Source of the DNA: JAEXOD01 sp963667875
Lineage (GTDB): Bacteria > Bacteroidota > Ignavibacteria > Ignavibacteriales > Melioribacteraceae
Assembly (NCBI GenBank): GCA_963667875.2
Contig: CAXXGC010000003.1
Span: 310,001-374,000 of the forward strand
Length of the DNA: 64,000 bases
Direction: 5' to 3'
A program made the position numbers and the translations under genes. How positions within the stretch are numbered: position 1 is the first letter of the stretch; each line of letters begins with the position of its first letter. The notes beneath the pieces are model-generated. The model saw only the letters and a program-made list of their open reading frames with translations, searched no databases and was not told where the DNA came from. Positions 51,541 through 61,247 of this stretch are shown piece after piece.

Positions 51541-52365
51541 ATGATTTCCGCAGTACATGGTTTAAATATTGTTTTACCCATATTTTACTTAATTACATTT
51601 GTAGGATATGTTTTTGATTTTGTAAATGAAAAAAGTCCGCTGCAAAATTCAAAAAGGATATTTTTATTTCTGACAGTTACTATTCACGTGTTTTATTTGT
51701 TAGCCAGGACAATTGAATTTAATCATCCTCCTATTACTAACAAATTTGAAATTTTTACGGTTTTGGCTTTTGCACTGTCGTTTAGCTATTTTTTATTAGA
51801 GCTTTTAACTGATATTAGAGGAACAGGAATATTTATAATATTAATTTCTCTTATTTTCCAACTTGTTTCTACCGCATTTATAAAAGACCTGTTTGATGTT
51901 AAAGAAATATTGCGTAACAGATTGCTTGGTCTGCATGTAATAAGTGCTCTTTTGGGTTATTCGGGAATTACAATTTCAGCTGTTCATGGTACACTATTTT
52001 TAATGCTATATAATGCATTAAAATCTAATAGATTTGGTTTAATCTTTAACAGGCTGCCTAACTTGGAAATATTGGAAAAATTGTGTTTTTATGCAATGGT
52101 TATCGGATTTTTATTACTAACCATTTCAATAACAATTGGTATTGTGTGGCTGCCCCAAGCTTTTCCAAAATTTAGTTATGCCGATCCCAAACTTATTACA
52201 ACAGGTTTGGTTTGGATTATTTATGGAGTTGGATTGTTAATTAGAATTTTTTCTAATTTATACGGCCGAAAATTGGTTCTTTTTTCAATTTTTGGATTTG
52301 TTACTGCAATGATTTCATTGGTATTAGGTAATATATTGGCAACAAGTTTTCATACATTTTATTGA
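51541..52365 (+). CDS. hemX: HemX/CcsA-like membrane protein
   Basis: This 274-residue protein with about eight helices is of the cytochrome c assembly (CcsA) family. VHGLNIVLPIFYLITFVGYV, HPPITNKFEIFTVLAF (N-terminal His site), LGLHVISALLGYSGI and SAVHGTLFLM carry the conserved His residues. The tryptophan-rich WWD segment of true CcsA is weak (FSYADPKLITTGLVW), which fits HemX. In Bacillus, HemX lies next to hemA and lowers the glutamyl-tRNA reductase level. The same position here supports that, but a heme-handling role is possible. It is the first gene of the heme operon. Confidence 0.82.
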   Translation: MISAVHGLNIVLPIFYLITFVGYVFDFVNEKSPLQNSKRIFLFLTVTIHVFYLLARTIEFNHPPITNKFEIFTVLAFALSFSYFLLELLTDIRGTGIFIILISLIFQLVSTAFIKDLFDVKEILRNRLLGLHVISALLGYSGITISAVHGTLFLMLYNALKSNRFGLIFNRLPNLEILEKLCFYAMVIGFLLLTISITIGIVWLPQAFPKFSYADPKLITTGLVWIIYGVGLLIRIFSNLYGRKLVLFSIFGFVTAMISLVLGNILATSFHTFY

Positions 52366-52396
52366 TGAATAATTTTGAAAGAGAATTGACTAATTT

Positions 52397-53695
52397 ATGA
52401 ATTTGATTGCAATATCTATTAATCATAAAACTGCGCCCATTGAAGTTAGAGAGGCCCTTCATCTTAACAAAGATGAAATAGCAGATTTAATATTATTACT
52501 TAAGCAGGATTTATTATCCGAAGGGTTAATTATTTCTACATGTAACAGAACTGAAATATTTGGACTTCCTAAAAAAAATATACTGATTAACGAGGTTTTG
52601 ATTGATTATTTAATAAATTATAAAAATGTTAAAGGAATTAAAAAAGAACATTTTAACGGGTTTTTTTCGTGCAGTGCTGTAAAACATTTGTTTGCCGTTG
52701 CCACAGGAATTGATTCATTAATCCTTGGTGATAGTCAAATATTAGGGCAAGTAAAAGAGGCTATAGAAATTTCAGAAGAGCTTAAATTTGTTGGTAAAAC
52801 TTTTAGAAGATTATTAGATACTTCAGTTAGAGCTGGTAAAAGAGCAATAAAAGAGACTACAATTGGTGAAGGTGCTGTTTCAATCAGTTACGCGGCTGTG
52901 CAGGTAATTGAAAAAATATTTGCTAATTTAGATAAAAAAAGTGCTTTGGTTATTGGGGCCGGCAGTACTAGTGAATTAGCCGCTTTACATTTGAGGGATA
53001 AAGGAGTTGGCAAGATTACAATAAGTAACAGAACCAAAACTAAAGCCGAAGTTTTAGCTGATAAAGTACATGGCGAAACACTTTCTTTCCAATTTTTAAA
53101 AGAACAAATAAGTAATTTTGACATTATTTTGAGTGCAACAAGCTCTATTGATTATATTCTTACGTTTGAAGATATTAAACAAATGATGAAAAAAAGGAAA
53201 AATGCGTCTGTTTGTTTAATGGATATAGCCATTCCAAGAGATATTGACCCAAAATCGGCACGGTTGGATAATGTGTTTTATAATGATATTGATTCGTTAA
53301 AATCAATTGTGGATAAAAATCTAAAAAAACGTGAAAATGAAATTCCTATTATTGAAAAAATAATTATAGAAGAAATGATAAATTATTATAGCTGGTATAA
53401 TTCATTAGATGTTATTCCGGCTATAAAAAATTTACGCAATTTTTTTGAAGAAATCAGAACTGACGAAATTGAAAAAATAAAAAATAAAATAAGTGACGAA
53501 GATTATTTAAAAATTGATGAGATGACAAAAAGATTAGTTGGAAGATTGTTGCATAATCCCACAATTAAACTAAGGCAGCTTGCTGAAAAAGGAACAAATT
53601 ATGAAGAAACCGCAAACAGTATTTTATTATTAAAAAATGTATTCGATTTATATTCAAAAAATGAAAAATCTTTTGATAACGAAATTAACGACTAA
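52397..53695 (+). CDS. hemA: Glutamyl-tRNA reductase
   Basis: The 432-residue product reduces glutamyl-tRNA to glutamate-1-semialdehyde, the first committed step of the C5 heme route. ISINHKTAPIEVRE starts the catalytic domain. The active Cys is in ISTCNRTEIFG (about 50). Others are GIDSLILGDSQILGQVKEA, GEGAVSISYAAVQ, NADPH fold ALVIGAGSTSELAALHL, and a C-terminal dimerisation helix. It lies 31 bp after hemX and 11 bp before hemC. Confidence 0.95.
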   Translation: MNLIAISINHKTAPIEVREALHLNKDEIADLILLLKQDLLSEGLIISTCNRTEIFGLPKKNILINEVLIDYLINYKNVKGIKKEHFNGFFSCSAVKHLFAVATGIDSLILGDSQILGQVKEAIEISEELKFVGKTFRRLLDTSVRAGKRAIKETTIGEGAVSISYAAVQVIEKIFANLDKKSALVIGAGSTSELAALHLRDKGVGKITISNRTKTKAEVLADKVHGETLSFQFLKEQISNFDIILSATSSIDYILTFEDIKQMMKKRKNASVCLMDIAIPRDIDPKSARLDNVFYNDIDSLKSIVDKNLKKRENEIPIIEKIIIEEMINYYSWYNSLDVIPAIKNLRNFFEEIRTDEIEKIKNKISDEDYLKIDEMTKRLVGRLLHNPTIKLRQLAEKGTNYEETANSILLLKNVFDLYSKNEKSFDNEIND

Positions 53696-53706
53696 TTTGG
53701 TGAATT

Positions 53707-54648
53707 ATGAAATCTAATGAAAAAATAGTTATTGGTACAAGAGGAAGCGAATTAGCGTTATGGCAGGCTAATTTTATTAAAAATGAATTAGAAAAATTTA
53801 ATAAAGGTCTTATTGTAGAACTTAACTTAATAAAAACCAAAGGTGATAAAATATTAGATGTTGCATTATCAAAAATTGGTGATAAAGGACTATTTACAAA
53901 AGAATTAGAACAACAATTATTAGAAAATGAAATTGATTTGGCGGTTCATAGTTTAAAGGACTTGCAGACGGTTTTAAGTCCGGGCTTAAAAATTGGAGCA
54001 ATTACAAAACGTCATGCGGTTGAAGATGTATTAATTGCGAGAAATAAAAACACTACAATATTTGATATAAAAGAAGGCGGTACAATTGCTACCGGAGCTT
54101 TAAGAAGACGAAGTCAAATTAAACACTTGCGTCCGGATCTAAATATTGTAGAAATAAGAGGAAATGTGCCTACAAGAATACAAAAATTTTTAGATTCGGA
54201 TTGGGATGGAATTATATTAGCACGTGCAGGTGTTGAACGCCTAAAATTAGATAAAAATATTTCATCTGTTATTTCGTTGGATTATTTACTTACTGCACCC
54301 GGACAAGGAGCCTTGGGTATTGAAATTAGAGAAAATGATGAAAAAACAGCTAAAATTGTTAGTGTACTAAATGATGCTGCAACTGCATTAGAGGTTAAGG
54401 CAGAAAGGCAGTTCTTAAAAACATTAGAAGGTGGTTGTCAGGCCCCCATTGGAGCTTACGCAAAAGTTTTTAGCACCGGTATGATTTTGGATGGATTTGT
54501 CGGCTCGTTAGACGGATCTGTTACTTTTAGAAAAAGATTAAGAGGAAAAAAAGCTAATCCGGAAGAACTTGGTAAAAATCTGGCTATAGAAATATTAAAT
54601 GCGGGTGCAAAAGAAGTGTTGGATGCAATATTCAAAGAAAACCGCTAA
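53707..54648 (+). CDS. hemC: Hydroxymethylbilane synthase
   Basis: The 313-residue product joins four porphobilinogen units. Visible are IGTRGSELALWQANFI, KGLFTKELEQQLL, DLAVHSLKDLQT (catalytic Asp), ALRRRSQIKHLRPDL, IRGNVPTRI, and the dipyrromethane cofactor Cys in EGGCQAPIGAYA (about 242). It lies 2 nt before hemD. Confidence 0.95.
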   Translation: MKSNEKIVIGTRGSELALWQANFIKNELEKFNKGLIVELNLIKTKGDKILDVALSKIGDKGLFTKELEQQLLENEIDLAVHSLKDLQTVLSPGLKIGAITKRHAVEDVLIARNKNTTIFDIKEGGTIATGALRRRSQIKHLRPDLNIVEIRGNVPTRIQKFLDSDWDGIILARAGVERLKLDKNISSVISLDYLLTAPGQGALGIEIRENDEKTAKIVSVLNDAATALEVKAERQFLKTLEGGCQAPIGAYAKVFSTGMILDGFVGSLDGSVTFRKRLRGKKANPEELGKNLAIEILNAGAKEVLDAIFKENR

Positions 54649-54650
54649 AA

Positions 54651-55415
54651 ATGCAAAATAATATTAAAAATATCAAAAATTTAGTTTTATGTCGTACCGA
54701 AATTCAATCGGAATTGGATAGTAAACATTTTAATGAAGCAGGATTTAATGTTTATTTATTGCCGACTATAAAAATTATTCCTATTGAAATAGATTGTCTT
54801 ACAAAATTAAAAGATTTATATAATTATGTGATTTTTACTTCGGTAAATAGCGTAAAATTTTATTTTAAGTTTATAAATAAAAATAAAATTGATATTAAGT
54901 TTGATGCTATAATTTGTGTTGGTAATAAAACAAAAAAAACATGTATTGAAAATGGGTTGGATAATATATTTGTACCTGATAATAATAGTTCGGAAGGAAT
55001 TATTGAATATTTTAGAATGTTAGATACAAAAGGGAAAAATATTTTGATTCCCGGTTCAAAAATATCCAATACTAAACTTGTTGATGAATTAAAAGTTTTA
55101 GGTTCATTGGTTACATTTTTGCCAATCTATGATAATATAATTCCTGATCATTTGGATATTAAAGAAAATATTGAAGCAATTAAAAATGTAAAGATAGATA
55201 TGTTTGTTTTTACAAGTCCTTCTACCTTTAATAATTTTTTAGAAATTATGCAGATTAATAAAGCAAAAGATTACTTTGAAAATATTAAAATTGCCTGTAT
55301 AGGTTCAATTACAAAAAAATCCATTGAAGAAAAAGGTTTATCTGTTGATGTTGTTCCTGAAACCTTTGATATGGAAAATTTAATAACAGCTGTAAAAAAT
55401 TATTACAAAAATTAA
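54651..55415 (+). CDS. hemD: Uroporphyrinogen-III synthase
   Basis: The 254-residue product has a two-lobed fold with weak sequence conservation, as is usual for HemD. Recognisable are the VIFTSVNSVKFYF segment in lobe 1, ILIPGSKISN, and VFTSPSTFNNFLEIM with IACIGSITKKSIEEKG in lobe 2. Position between hemC and hemE makes the call firm. It closes and inverts ring D of the bilane. Confidence 0.88.
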   Translation: MQNNIKNIKNLVLCRTEIQSELDSKHFNEAGFNVYLLPTIKIIPIEIDCLTKLKDLYNYVIFTSVNSVKFYFKFINKNKIDIKFDAIICVGNKTKKTCIENGLDNIFVPDNNSSEGIIEYFRMLDTKGKNILIPGSKISNTKLVDELKVLGSLVTFLPIYDNIIPDHLDIKENIEAIKNVKIDMFVFTSPSTFNNFLEIMQINKAKDYFENIKIACIGSITKKSIEEKGLSVDVVPETFDMENLITAVKNYYKN

Positions 55416-55427
55416 GTTGAGGAAGTT

Positions 55428-56483
55428 TTGAATAGATTAAAAAATGATTTGTTTTTACGAGCTTGCGCTCATTTACCTGTTGAAAGAACTCCTATTTGGG
55501 TAATGAGGCAGGCGGGAAGATATTTGCCCGAATACAGAGCTGTTAGAGAAAAAAGTGATTTTTTAACAATGTGTAAAACGCCTGAACTTGCTGCCGAAGT
55601 TACAATTCAACCGGTCGATTTAATAGGTGTTGACGCTGCAATATTATTTTCCGATATATTGGTTATTCCTGAAGCAATGGGTATGGAATTGATTATGAAT
55701 GAAGGTAAAGGTCCAATATTTCCAAATCCAATAAAAGACGGAAATGATATTTCCGCATTAAAAAGAATAGAACCTATATCGGACTTAAAATATGTTATGG
55801 ATGCCATTAAACTTGTGAATGATAACTTAGACGGGCGTGTACCTTTGTTAGGCTTCAGCGGGTCGCCATTTACGTTATTAACCTATATGGTTGAAGGCGG
55901 CGGTTCAAAAAATTATTCGAAAGTAAAATCGTTTATATATAATCAGCCAAAAGAAGCGCATCGTTTATTGGACTTGCTTAGTGATATTATTGCGGATTAC
56001 CTGACTGCAAAAATTATGTCAGGGGTGCATGGTGTGCAAATATTTGATACATGGGGCGGTATACTTTCGCAAAACGATTTTAACGAGTTTTCGCTGCCAT
56101 ATATAATTAAAATTGTTGAAAGTGTTAAACGCAATAGCGAACCGATAATCTTATATGCTAAGGGAGTTCATCACAGTTTAAAAGCAATGGCTAAATCGGG
56201 TATAGATGTGCTTGGATTAGATTGGACTATGGATATTGGAAAAGTAAGAGAAAAAATAGGCCATAAAGTAGCCTTGCAGGGAAATTTGGATCCAACAGTT
56301 TTGTATGCAAATCCTGATAAAATAAAAACCGAAGCAGTAAGAGTTTTAAGATCTTTTGGAATTGGAAGCGGACATATTTTTAATTTAGGGCACGGAATAT
56401 TACCGGATGTTAATCCCGAAAATTTAAAACATTTGGTGAATGTTGTTAAAGAAGAAAGTAAAGCTTTCCATAAAAGCTTTTAA
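55428..56483 (+). CDS. hemE: Uroporphyrinogen decarboxylase
   Basis: The 351-residue product removes four acetate carboxyls to give coproporphyrinogen III. Visible are PIWVMRQAGRYLPEYR, the catalytic Asp in AILFSDILVIPEAMG, GFSGSPFTLLTYMVEGGGSK and FNLGHGILPDV. The start is TTG (55428) with TTGAGGAAG before it. No in-frame ATG exists before the conserved N-terminus. It lies 12 nt after hemD. Confidence 0.94.
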   Translation: MNRLKNDLFLRACAHLPVERTPIWVMRQAGRYLPEYRAVREKSDFLTMCKTPELAAEVTIQPVDLIGVDAAILFSDILVIPEAMGMELIMNEGKGPIFPNPIKDGNDISALKRIEPISDLKYVMDAIKLVNDNLDGRVPLLGFSGSPFTLLTYMVEGGGSKNYSKVKSFIYNQPKEAHRLLDLLSDIIADYLTAKIMSGVHGVQIFDTWGGILSQNDFNEFSLPYIIKIVESVKRNSEPIILYAKGVHHSLKAMAKSGIDVLGLDWTMDIGKVREKIGHKVALQGNLDPTVLYANPDKIKTEAVRVLRSFGIGSGHIFNLGHGILPDVNPENLKHLVNVVKEESKAFHKSF

Positions 56484-56494
56484 CCGGAGAAATT

Positions 56495-57871
56495 ATGTTT
56501 GAAATTGATTTGGAATTAATAAAAAAATACGATAAACCAGGTCCAAGATATACATCTTATCCAACTGCTCCACAGTTTAATGAACAGTTTACACATGAAA
56601 AATATCTTGATGAAATAATTAAAACAAATAAAGATTCTAATGCACCCGATTTATCTCTCTACTTCCATATTCCGTATTGTGATACCTTGTGTTATTTTTG
56701 CGGTTGTAACATGCTTGTTACAAGAAATAGAGAAAGAATAAAAGAGTATGTAAGGTATCTAAAAAATGAAATAGATTTAGTAAGAACCTATTTAGCTAAC
56801 GATAGAAAAGTAGCTCAATTACATTGGGGAGGGGGAACACCTACACACCTTGATCCAAATGAAATAACGGACTTAATTAAATATATAACCGATTCGTTTA
56901 ATTTTAAGGCTGACGCCGAACAAGGATGTGAAATTGATCCTAGAGGATTAACAAAAGAGCATTTGGAAGTTTTACGAAAAGGTGGTTTTAACCGAATTAG
57001 TATGGGTGTACAAGATTTTAATGAAGACGTACAAAAAGCGGTAAATAGATTTCAACCTGAATCTTTGACCCGTGAAGTTGTCAGTTGGGTTCGTGAATTA
57101 AACTTTCACAGTATAAACTTAGATTTAATGTACGGTCTTCCGTTTCAAACATACGATACTTTTGCTAAAACAATTGATACTGTTATAGATATTTCGCCGG
57201 ATAGAATTGCCGTATTTAATTATGCACATCTGCCATGGTTCAAAAAACATATGGGATTAATTAAAGCGGAAGATTTGCCCGCTCCTGAAGAAAAACTTAA
57301 AATATTAAAAATGACTATTGAAAAATTGACTGCGGCTGGATATGTTTTTATCGGTATGGATCATTTTGCAAAACCTGATGACGAACTTAGCATTGCGTTA
57401 AATAATAAACAATTATATAGAAATTTTCAGGGTTACAGTACTAATGCAGGCACCGATTTATACGGTTTTGGAATTTCAAGTATAAGTCAGTTAGAACGTG
57501 TATATTCGCAAAATTATAAAACCGAAAAAGAATATTTTTCTGCTTTAGATAAAGAAATTTTACCTGTGGTAAAAGGTTATTATTTAAGTGATGATGATTT
57601 ATTACGAAAATATGTAATTACGCGTATAATGTGCGATTTTGAATTGGATTTTAAAGCAATTGACCAAAAATTTAATATTTCATTTGAATCCTATTTTGAA
57701 AATGCAATCCTTGGTTTGGAAGAACTAAAAAACGATAACCTATTATATATTAAGGACAGAAAGTTAATTGTTACCGGAATGGGTAGATTATTAATCCGTA
57801 ATATTGCTATGAATTTTGATGGATACATTGAAAGAAAACAAGATTCAGGGAAATATAGCCGAACAGTTTAA
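56495..57871 (+). CDS. hemN: Oxygen-independent coproporphyrinogen III dehydrogenase
   Basis: This radical SAM enzyme of 458 residues has YTSYPTAPQF and the cluster motif PYCDTLCYFCGCN (C-x3-C-x2-C-x-C, about 66-73, the extra Cys being typical of true HemN). HWGGGTPTHL, GCEIDPRGLT, RISMGVQDFN and GFGISSISQL follow. It decarboxylates two propionates without oxygen. It is full length, so it is true HemN and not the shorter heme chaperone HemW. This fits an anaerobic or facultative life style. Confidence 0.94.
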   Translation: MFEIDLELIKKYDKPGPRYTSYPTAPQFNEQFTHEKYLDEIIKTNKDSNAPDLSLYFHIPYCDTLCYFCGCNMLVTRNRERIKEYVRYLKNEIDLVRTYLANDRKVAQLHWGGGTPTHLDPNEITDLIKYITDSFNFKADAEQGCEIDPRGLTKEHLEVLRKGGFNRISMGVQDFNEDVQKAVNRFQPESLTREVVSWVRELNFHSINLDLMYGLPFQTYDTFAKTIDTVIDISPDRIAVFNYAHLPWFKKHMGLIKAEDLPAPEEKLKILKMTIEKLTAAGYVFIGMDHFAKPDDELSIALNNKQLYRNFQGYSTNAGTDLYGFGISSISQLERVYSQNYKTEKEYFSALDKEILPVVKGYYLSDDDLLRKYVITRIMCDFELDFKAIDQKFNISFESYFENAILGLEELKNDNLLYIKDRKLIVTGMGRLLIRNIAMNFDGYIERKQDSGKYSRTV

Positions 57872-57896
57872 TTATATTAAAAATTAAGGAAAATAA

Positions 57897-58862
57897 ATGA
57901 ATAAAATAGCGGTAGTTCTTTTTAACTTGGGTGGTCCAGATTCATTAGAGGCTATTCAGCCATTTTTATACAATTTGTTTTGTGATCCTGATATTTTTAA
58001 TCTTCCATTTGGTCAAAAATTATTAGCTAAATTTATATCAACCAGAAGAACTCCAAAAATTATTAAAGAATATGAATTAATAGGGGGTAAATCTCCCATT
58101 AACGAATGGACTGAAGTACAAAGAAAAAAATTAGAAGTAAACTTAAATAATCACGGAATTAATTGTGATGTTTATACTGCAATGCGCTACTGGAAACCTT
58201 TTGTGGAAGAAATAGTTAAAATTGTTGAAAGCAAAGATTATGAAAAAATAGTGTTATTACCTTTGTATCCTCACTATTCAATAACCACAACCGGTTCTTC
58301 GTTTAATGAATGGAATAGGCATTATAAAGGGGATAAAACTAAATTATTACATATTAACACATTTTTTGAAGAAGAATTATATTTACAAGCTATTAATAAA
58401 AGAATTGATGAAACATTATTACGGTTTGATGAAAAAATAAGGGAAGATGTAGTAATTGTGTTTAGTGCTCACGGTACTCCTGTTAGTTTGGTTAAAAAAG
58501 GAGACCCTTATAACAAACACATTAAACAAACTGTTGAATTAGTGATGCAGCAAAGAAACTATTCGCACAAACATGTATTGTGTTATCAAAGTAAAGTAGG
58601 TCCGGTTAAATGGCTTGAACCGGCTACTGATAAGATGATAGAAGAACTGTCAAATAAAGGGAAAAAACATTTATTAATTGTTCCTATTAGTTTTGTATCG
58701 GATCATGTTGAAACTTTATTTGAGTTAAATATTGAGTACAGGCATGTTGCTGATAATAATAAAATAAAAAGTTATATTGTTATGGAAGGATTAAACGGAA
58801 GTGACCTATTTATAGATTCATTAACTAAAATGGTAACTGAAAAATTAAATTATGAAAACTAA
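57897..58862 (+). CDS. hemH: Ferrochelatase
   Basis: The 321-residue product inserts Fe2+ into protoporphyrin IX. Visible are VVLFNLGGPDSLEAIQPFLYNLF, IGGKSPINEWTE, AMRYWKPFVEE, LPLYPHYSITTTGSSFNEW, the metal-site His in VFSAHGTPVSLVKKGDPY, and PISFVSDHVETLFELNIEY with the catalytic His-Glu pair. It overlaps the oxidase gene by 11 nt. Confidence 0.95.
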   Translation: MNKIAVVLFNLGGPDSLEAIQPFLYNLFCDPDIFNLPFGQKLLAKFISTRRTPKIIKEYELIGGKSPINEWTEVQRKKLEVNLNNHGINCDVYTAMRYWKPFVEEIVKIVESKDYEKIVLLPLYPHYSITTTGSSFNEWNRHYKGDKTKLLHINTFFEEELYLQAINKRIDETLLRFDEKIREDVVIVFSAHGTPVSLVKKGDPYNKHIKQTVELVMQQRNYSHKHVLCYQSKVGPVKWLEPATDKMIEELSNKGKKHLLIVPISFVSDHVETLFELNIEYRHVADNNKIKSYIVMEGLNGSDLFIDSLTKMVTEKLNYEN

Positions 58863-60231
58863 AGAAATTACAATTATTGGTGCAGGGATAAGCGGCTTAG
58901 CAACTGCGTTTTGGTTAAAAAAAGCAGGTTTTAGTATTGAAATATTAGAAGCAAAAGACCAACCCGGCGGGGCAATGGAAACCACTTTTGAAGGTGATTT
59001 TTTGGTTGATTATGGTCCAAACAGCGGATTGGAAACAACTCCTTTAATTAAACAAATAGTAAATGAAGTTGGTTTATCCGATCAAATGATTTACGCAAAT
59101 GAAGAGGGGAACAAACGGTATATATTAAAAAATAATGAATTGTATCCGTTACCAACCGGATTAATTCCATTTCTTAAAACAAAATTGTTTTCAACCAAAG
59201 GAAAATTAAGACTCTTTTGCGAACCTTTTATTGGAAAATCAAATGACGGTTATTATCAAAGTATAGCTCAGTTTGTAACAAGAAGGTTGGGAGACGAATT
59301 TTTAAAGTATGCAATTGATCCATTTGTGAGCGGTGTATTTGCCGGTGATCCTGAAAAACTAAGCGTTAAATCTGCGTTTCCAAAACTTTATAGACTTGAA
59401 GAAGTTTATGGAGGTTTGATTAAAGGAATGATAAAAGGAGCACGCGAAAGGAAAAAAAGAGCGGAGCAAAGTAAGCAAAATGCCAAAATGTTTTCTTTTA
59501 AAAATGGCATGCAATCATTTCCAAAAGCTATTGCCGATAAGTTGGATATTAAAATAGACTATAATTGTGTTATAAATAAAATTGAAAAAGAGAACGGAGC
59601 ATATAAAGTTTATTATACTCAAAATGGTTCGGAAAAAATAAAAACATGCTCCAATATTTTATCTACTATCCCAGCACATATTTTATCAAGCACAATAAAC
59701 ACAATTGATAATGAGTTAAGTAAAAAACTGCAAGCTATTATATATCCGCCGGTTATAGTACTTTATTTGGGATATAATAAAGCAGATATTGGACGGACGT
59801 TGGATGGCTTTGGATTTTTAATTCCGTCTTTGGAAAAAAAGAGTTTTTTAGGAGCAATATGGAGCAGTACTATATTTATTAATAGATCGGACAACAAAAA
59901 AGCCTCTTTTACAATATTTATTGGTGGAGCACGTAATCTGAATTTATTAAAAAATGATATAAATATAGTAATTGAAAAAAGCATTAATGAGTTTGAAAAA
60001 ATGATGTCTATTAAATCGGCCCCTATTTTAAAAACATATAAAGTGTGGGACCACGCAATACCTCAATATAATTTAGGTTACATTGAAGTAAACAATGCTG
60101 TTGAAAAATTTGAAAATAATAATAAAGGTTTTTTTATAAGCGGCAATTTTTGCGGCGGCATATCAGTTGGCGATTGTGTGAAGAACTCGGAGTTGGTAGC
60201 AAATAAAATAATAGAATATATTTCTAAATAA
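58852..60231 (+). CDS. hemY: Protoporphyrinogen oxidase, HemY/PgoX type
   Basis: This FAD enzyme of 459 residues has a Rossmann motif IIGAGISGLATAFWLKKAGF and GGAMETTFEGDFLVDYGPNS, a membrane-associated middle domain (PFVSGVFAGDPEKLSVKSAF) and C-terminal FAD contacts FFISGNFCGGISVGDCVKNS. This type oxidises protoporphyrinogen (or coproporphyrinogen in Gram-positives) with oxygen. Because hemE-hemN-hemH surround it and no hemQ is present, protoporphyrinogen is the expected substrate. Confidence 0.92.
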   Translation: MKTKEITIIGAGISGLATAFWLKKAGFSIEILEAKDQPGGAMETTFEGDFLVDYGPNSGLETTPLIKQIVNEVGLSDQMIYANEEGNKRYILKNNELYPLPTGLIPFLKTKLFSTKGKLRLFCEPFIGKSNDGYYQSIAQFVTRRLGDEFLKYAIDPFVSGVFAGDPEKLSVKSAFPKLYRLEEVYGGLIKGMIKGARERKKRAEQSKQNAKMFSFKNGMQSFPKAIADKLDIKIDYNCVINKIEKENGAYKVYYTQNGSEKIKTCSNILSTIPAHILSSTINTIDNELSKKLQAIIYPPVIVLYLGYNKADIGRTLDGFGFLIPSLEKKSFLGAIWSSTIFINRSDNKKASFTIFIGGARNLNLLKNDINIVIEKSINEFEKMMSIKSAPILKTYKVWDHAIPQYNLGYIEVNNAVEKFENNNKGFFISGNFCGGISVGDCVKNSELVANKIIEYISK

Positions 60232-60249
60232 AATTTATACGAGGTTATT

Positions 60250-61233
60250 ATGTCTGTTTTTCCATCAAGAAGAATGCGCAGATTAAGAATGAATCCTTTA
60301 ACACGGGATTTAGTTAGAGAAACTACATTAGATAAAAAAGATTTTATTTATCCTCTTTTTGTTGTGCATGGGAAAAATATTAAAAAAGAAATCAATTCAA
60401 TGCCTAACGTTTATCACATGTCGATTGATGTTTTAGTTGAAGAATGCAAGGAAATTGCCGCATTAGGAATTCCAGCTGTATTATTATTTGGTATACCGGA
60501 GCATAAAGATGAAGTTGGTTCGGAAGCTTATAGTGATGAGGGGATAATTCAGCAGGCAGTTAGAGCAATTAAAAGTAATGTAAAAAACCTATTGGTAGTA
60601 ACTGATGTTTGTTTATGCGAATATACATCACATGGCCACTGTGGTGTTTTAAATGGCGATGAGATACTTAACGATGAAACAAATATACTTTTGGCTAAAG
60701 AAGCATTATCGCATGCAAAAGCGGGAGCAGATATAATTGCGCCGTCAGATATGATGGACGGAAGAATATCGGTAATTAGAAACTTATTAGATGAAAACGG
60801 TTATCATAATATTCCAATAATGAGTTATGCTGTAAAATATGCATCCGGATATTATGGTCCATTTAGAGAAGCTGCCGAATCTACTCCAAAATTTGGAGAT
60901 AGAAGATCACATCAAATGGATGTAGCTAATAGTAATGAAGCAATTATTGAAGCTGAACTGGATATTTATGAGGGAGCAGATATCATAATGGTTAAACCTG
61001 CCGGTGCATATCTTGATGTATTATATAGGGTTAAATCGGAATTCGGATTTCCAACAGCGGCTTATCAGGTAAGCGGTGAATATTCAATGATTAAAGCTGC
61101 CGGTAGATTAGATTGGATAGACGAAGAACGTGTTATGGTTGAATCCTTAATTGCAATTAAACGAGCCGGAGCAGATATTATTATTACTTATTTTGCAAAA
61201 GATATAGTAAAATACTTGGATAAAAGTAAATAG
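60250..61233 (+). CDS. hemB: Porphobilinogen synthase (delta-aminolevulinate dehydratase)
   Basis: The 327-residue product condenses two aminolevulinate molecules. Visible are RRMRRLRMNPLTRDLVRET, the zinc-binding cysteines in TDVCLCEYTSHGHCG, MMDGRI, the Schiff-base Lys residues in MSYAVKYASGYYGPFREA and IMVKPAGAYLD, and YQVSGEYSM. Three Cys in the metal loop mark the zinc-dependent type. It lies 18 bp after hemY. Confidence 0.95.
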   Translation: MSVFPSRRMRRLRMNPLTRDLVRETTLDKKDFIYPLFVVHGKNIKKEINSMPNVYHMSIDVLVEECKEIAALGIPAVLLFGIPEHKDEVGSEAYSDEGIIQQAVRAIKSNVKNLLVVTDVCLCEYTSHGHCGVLNGDEILNDETNILLAKEALSHAKAGADIIAPSDMMDGRISVIRNLLDENGYHNIPIMSYAVKYASGYYGPFREAAESTPKFGDRRSHQMDVANSNEAIIEAELDIYEGADIIMVKPAGAYLDVLYRVKSEFGFPTAAYQVSGEYSMIKAAGRLDWIDEERVMVESLIAIKRAGADIIITYFAKDIVKYLDKSK

Positions 61234-61247
61234 ATTTGGAGTTAATT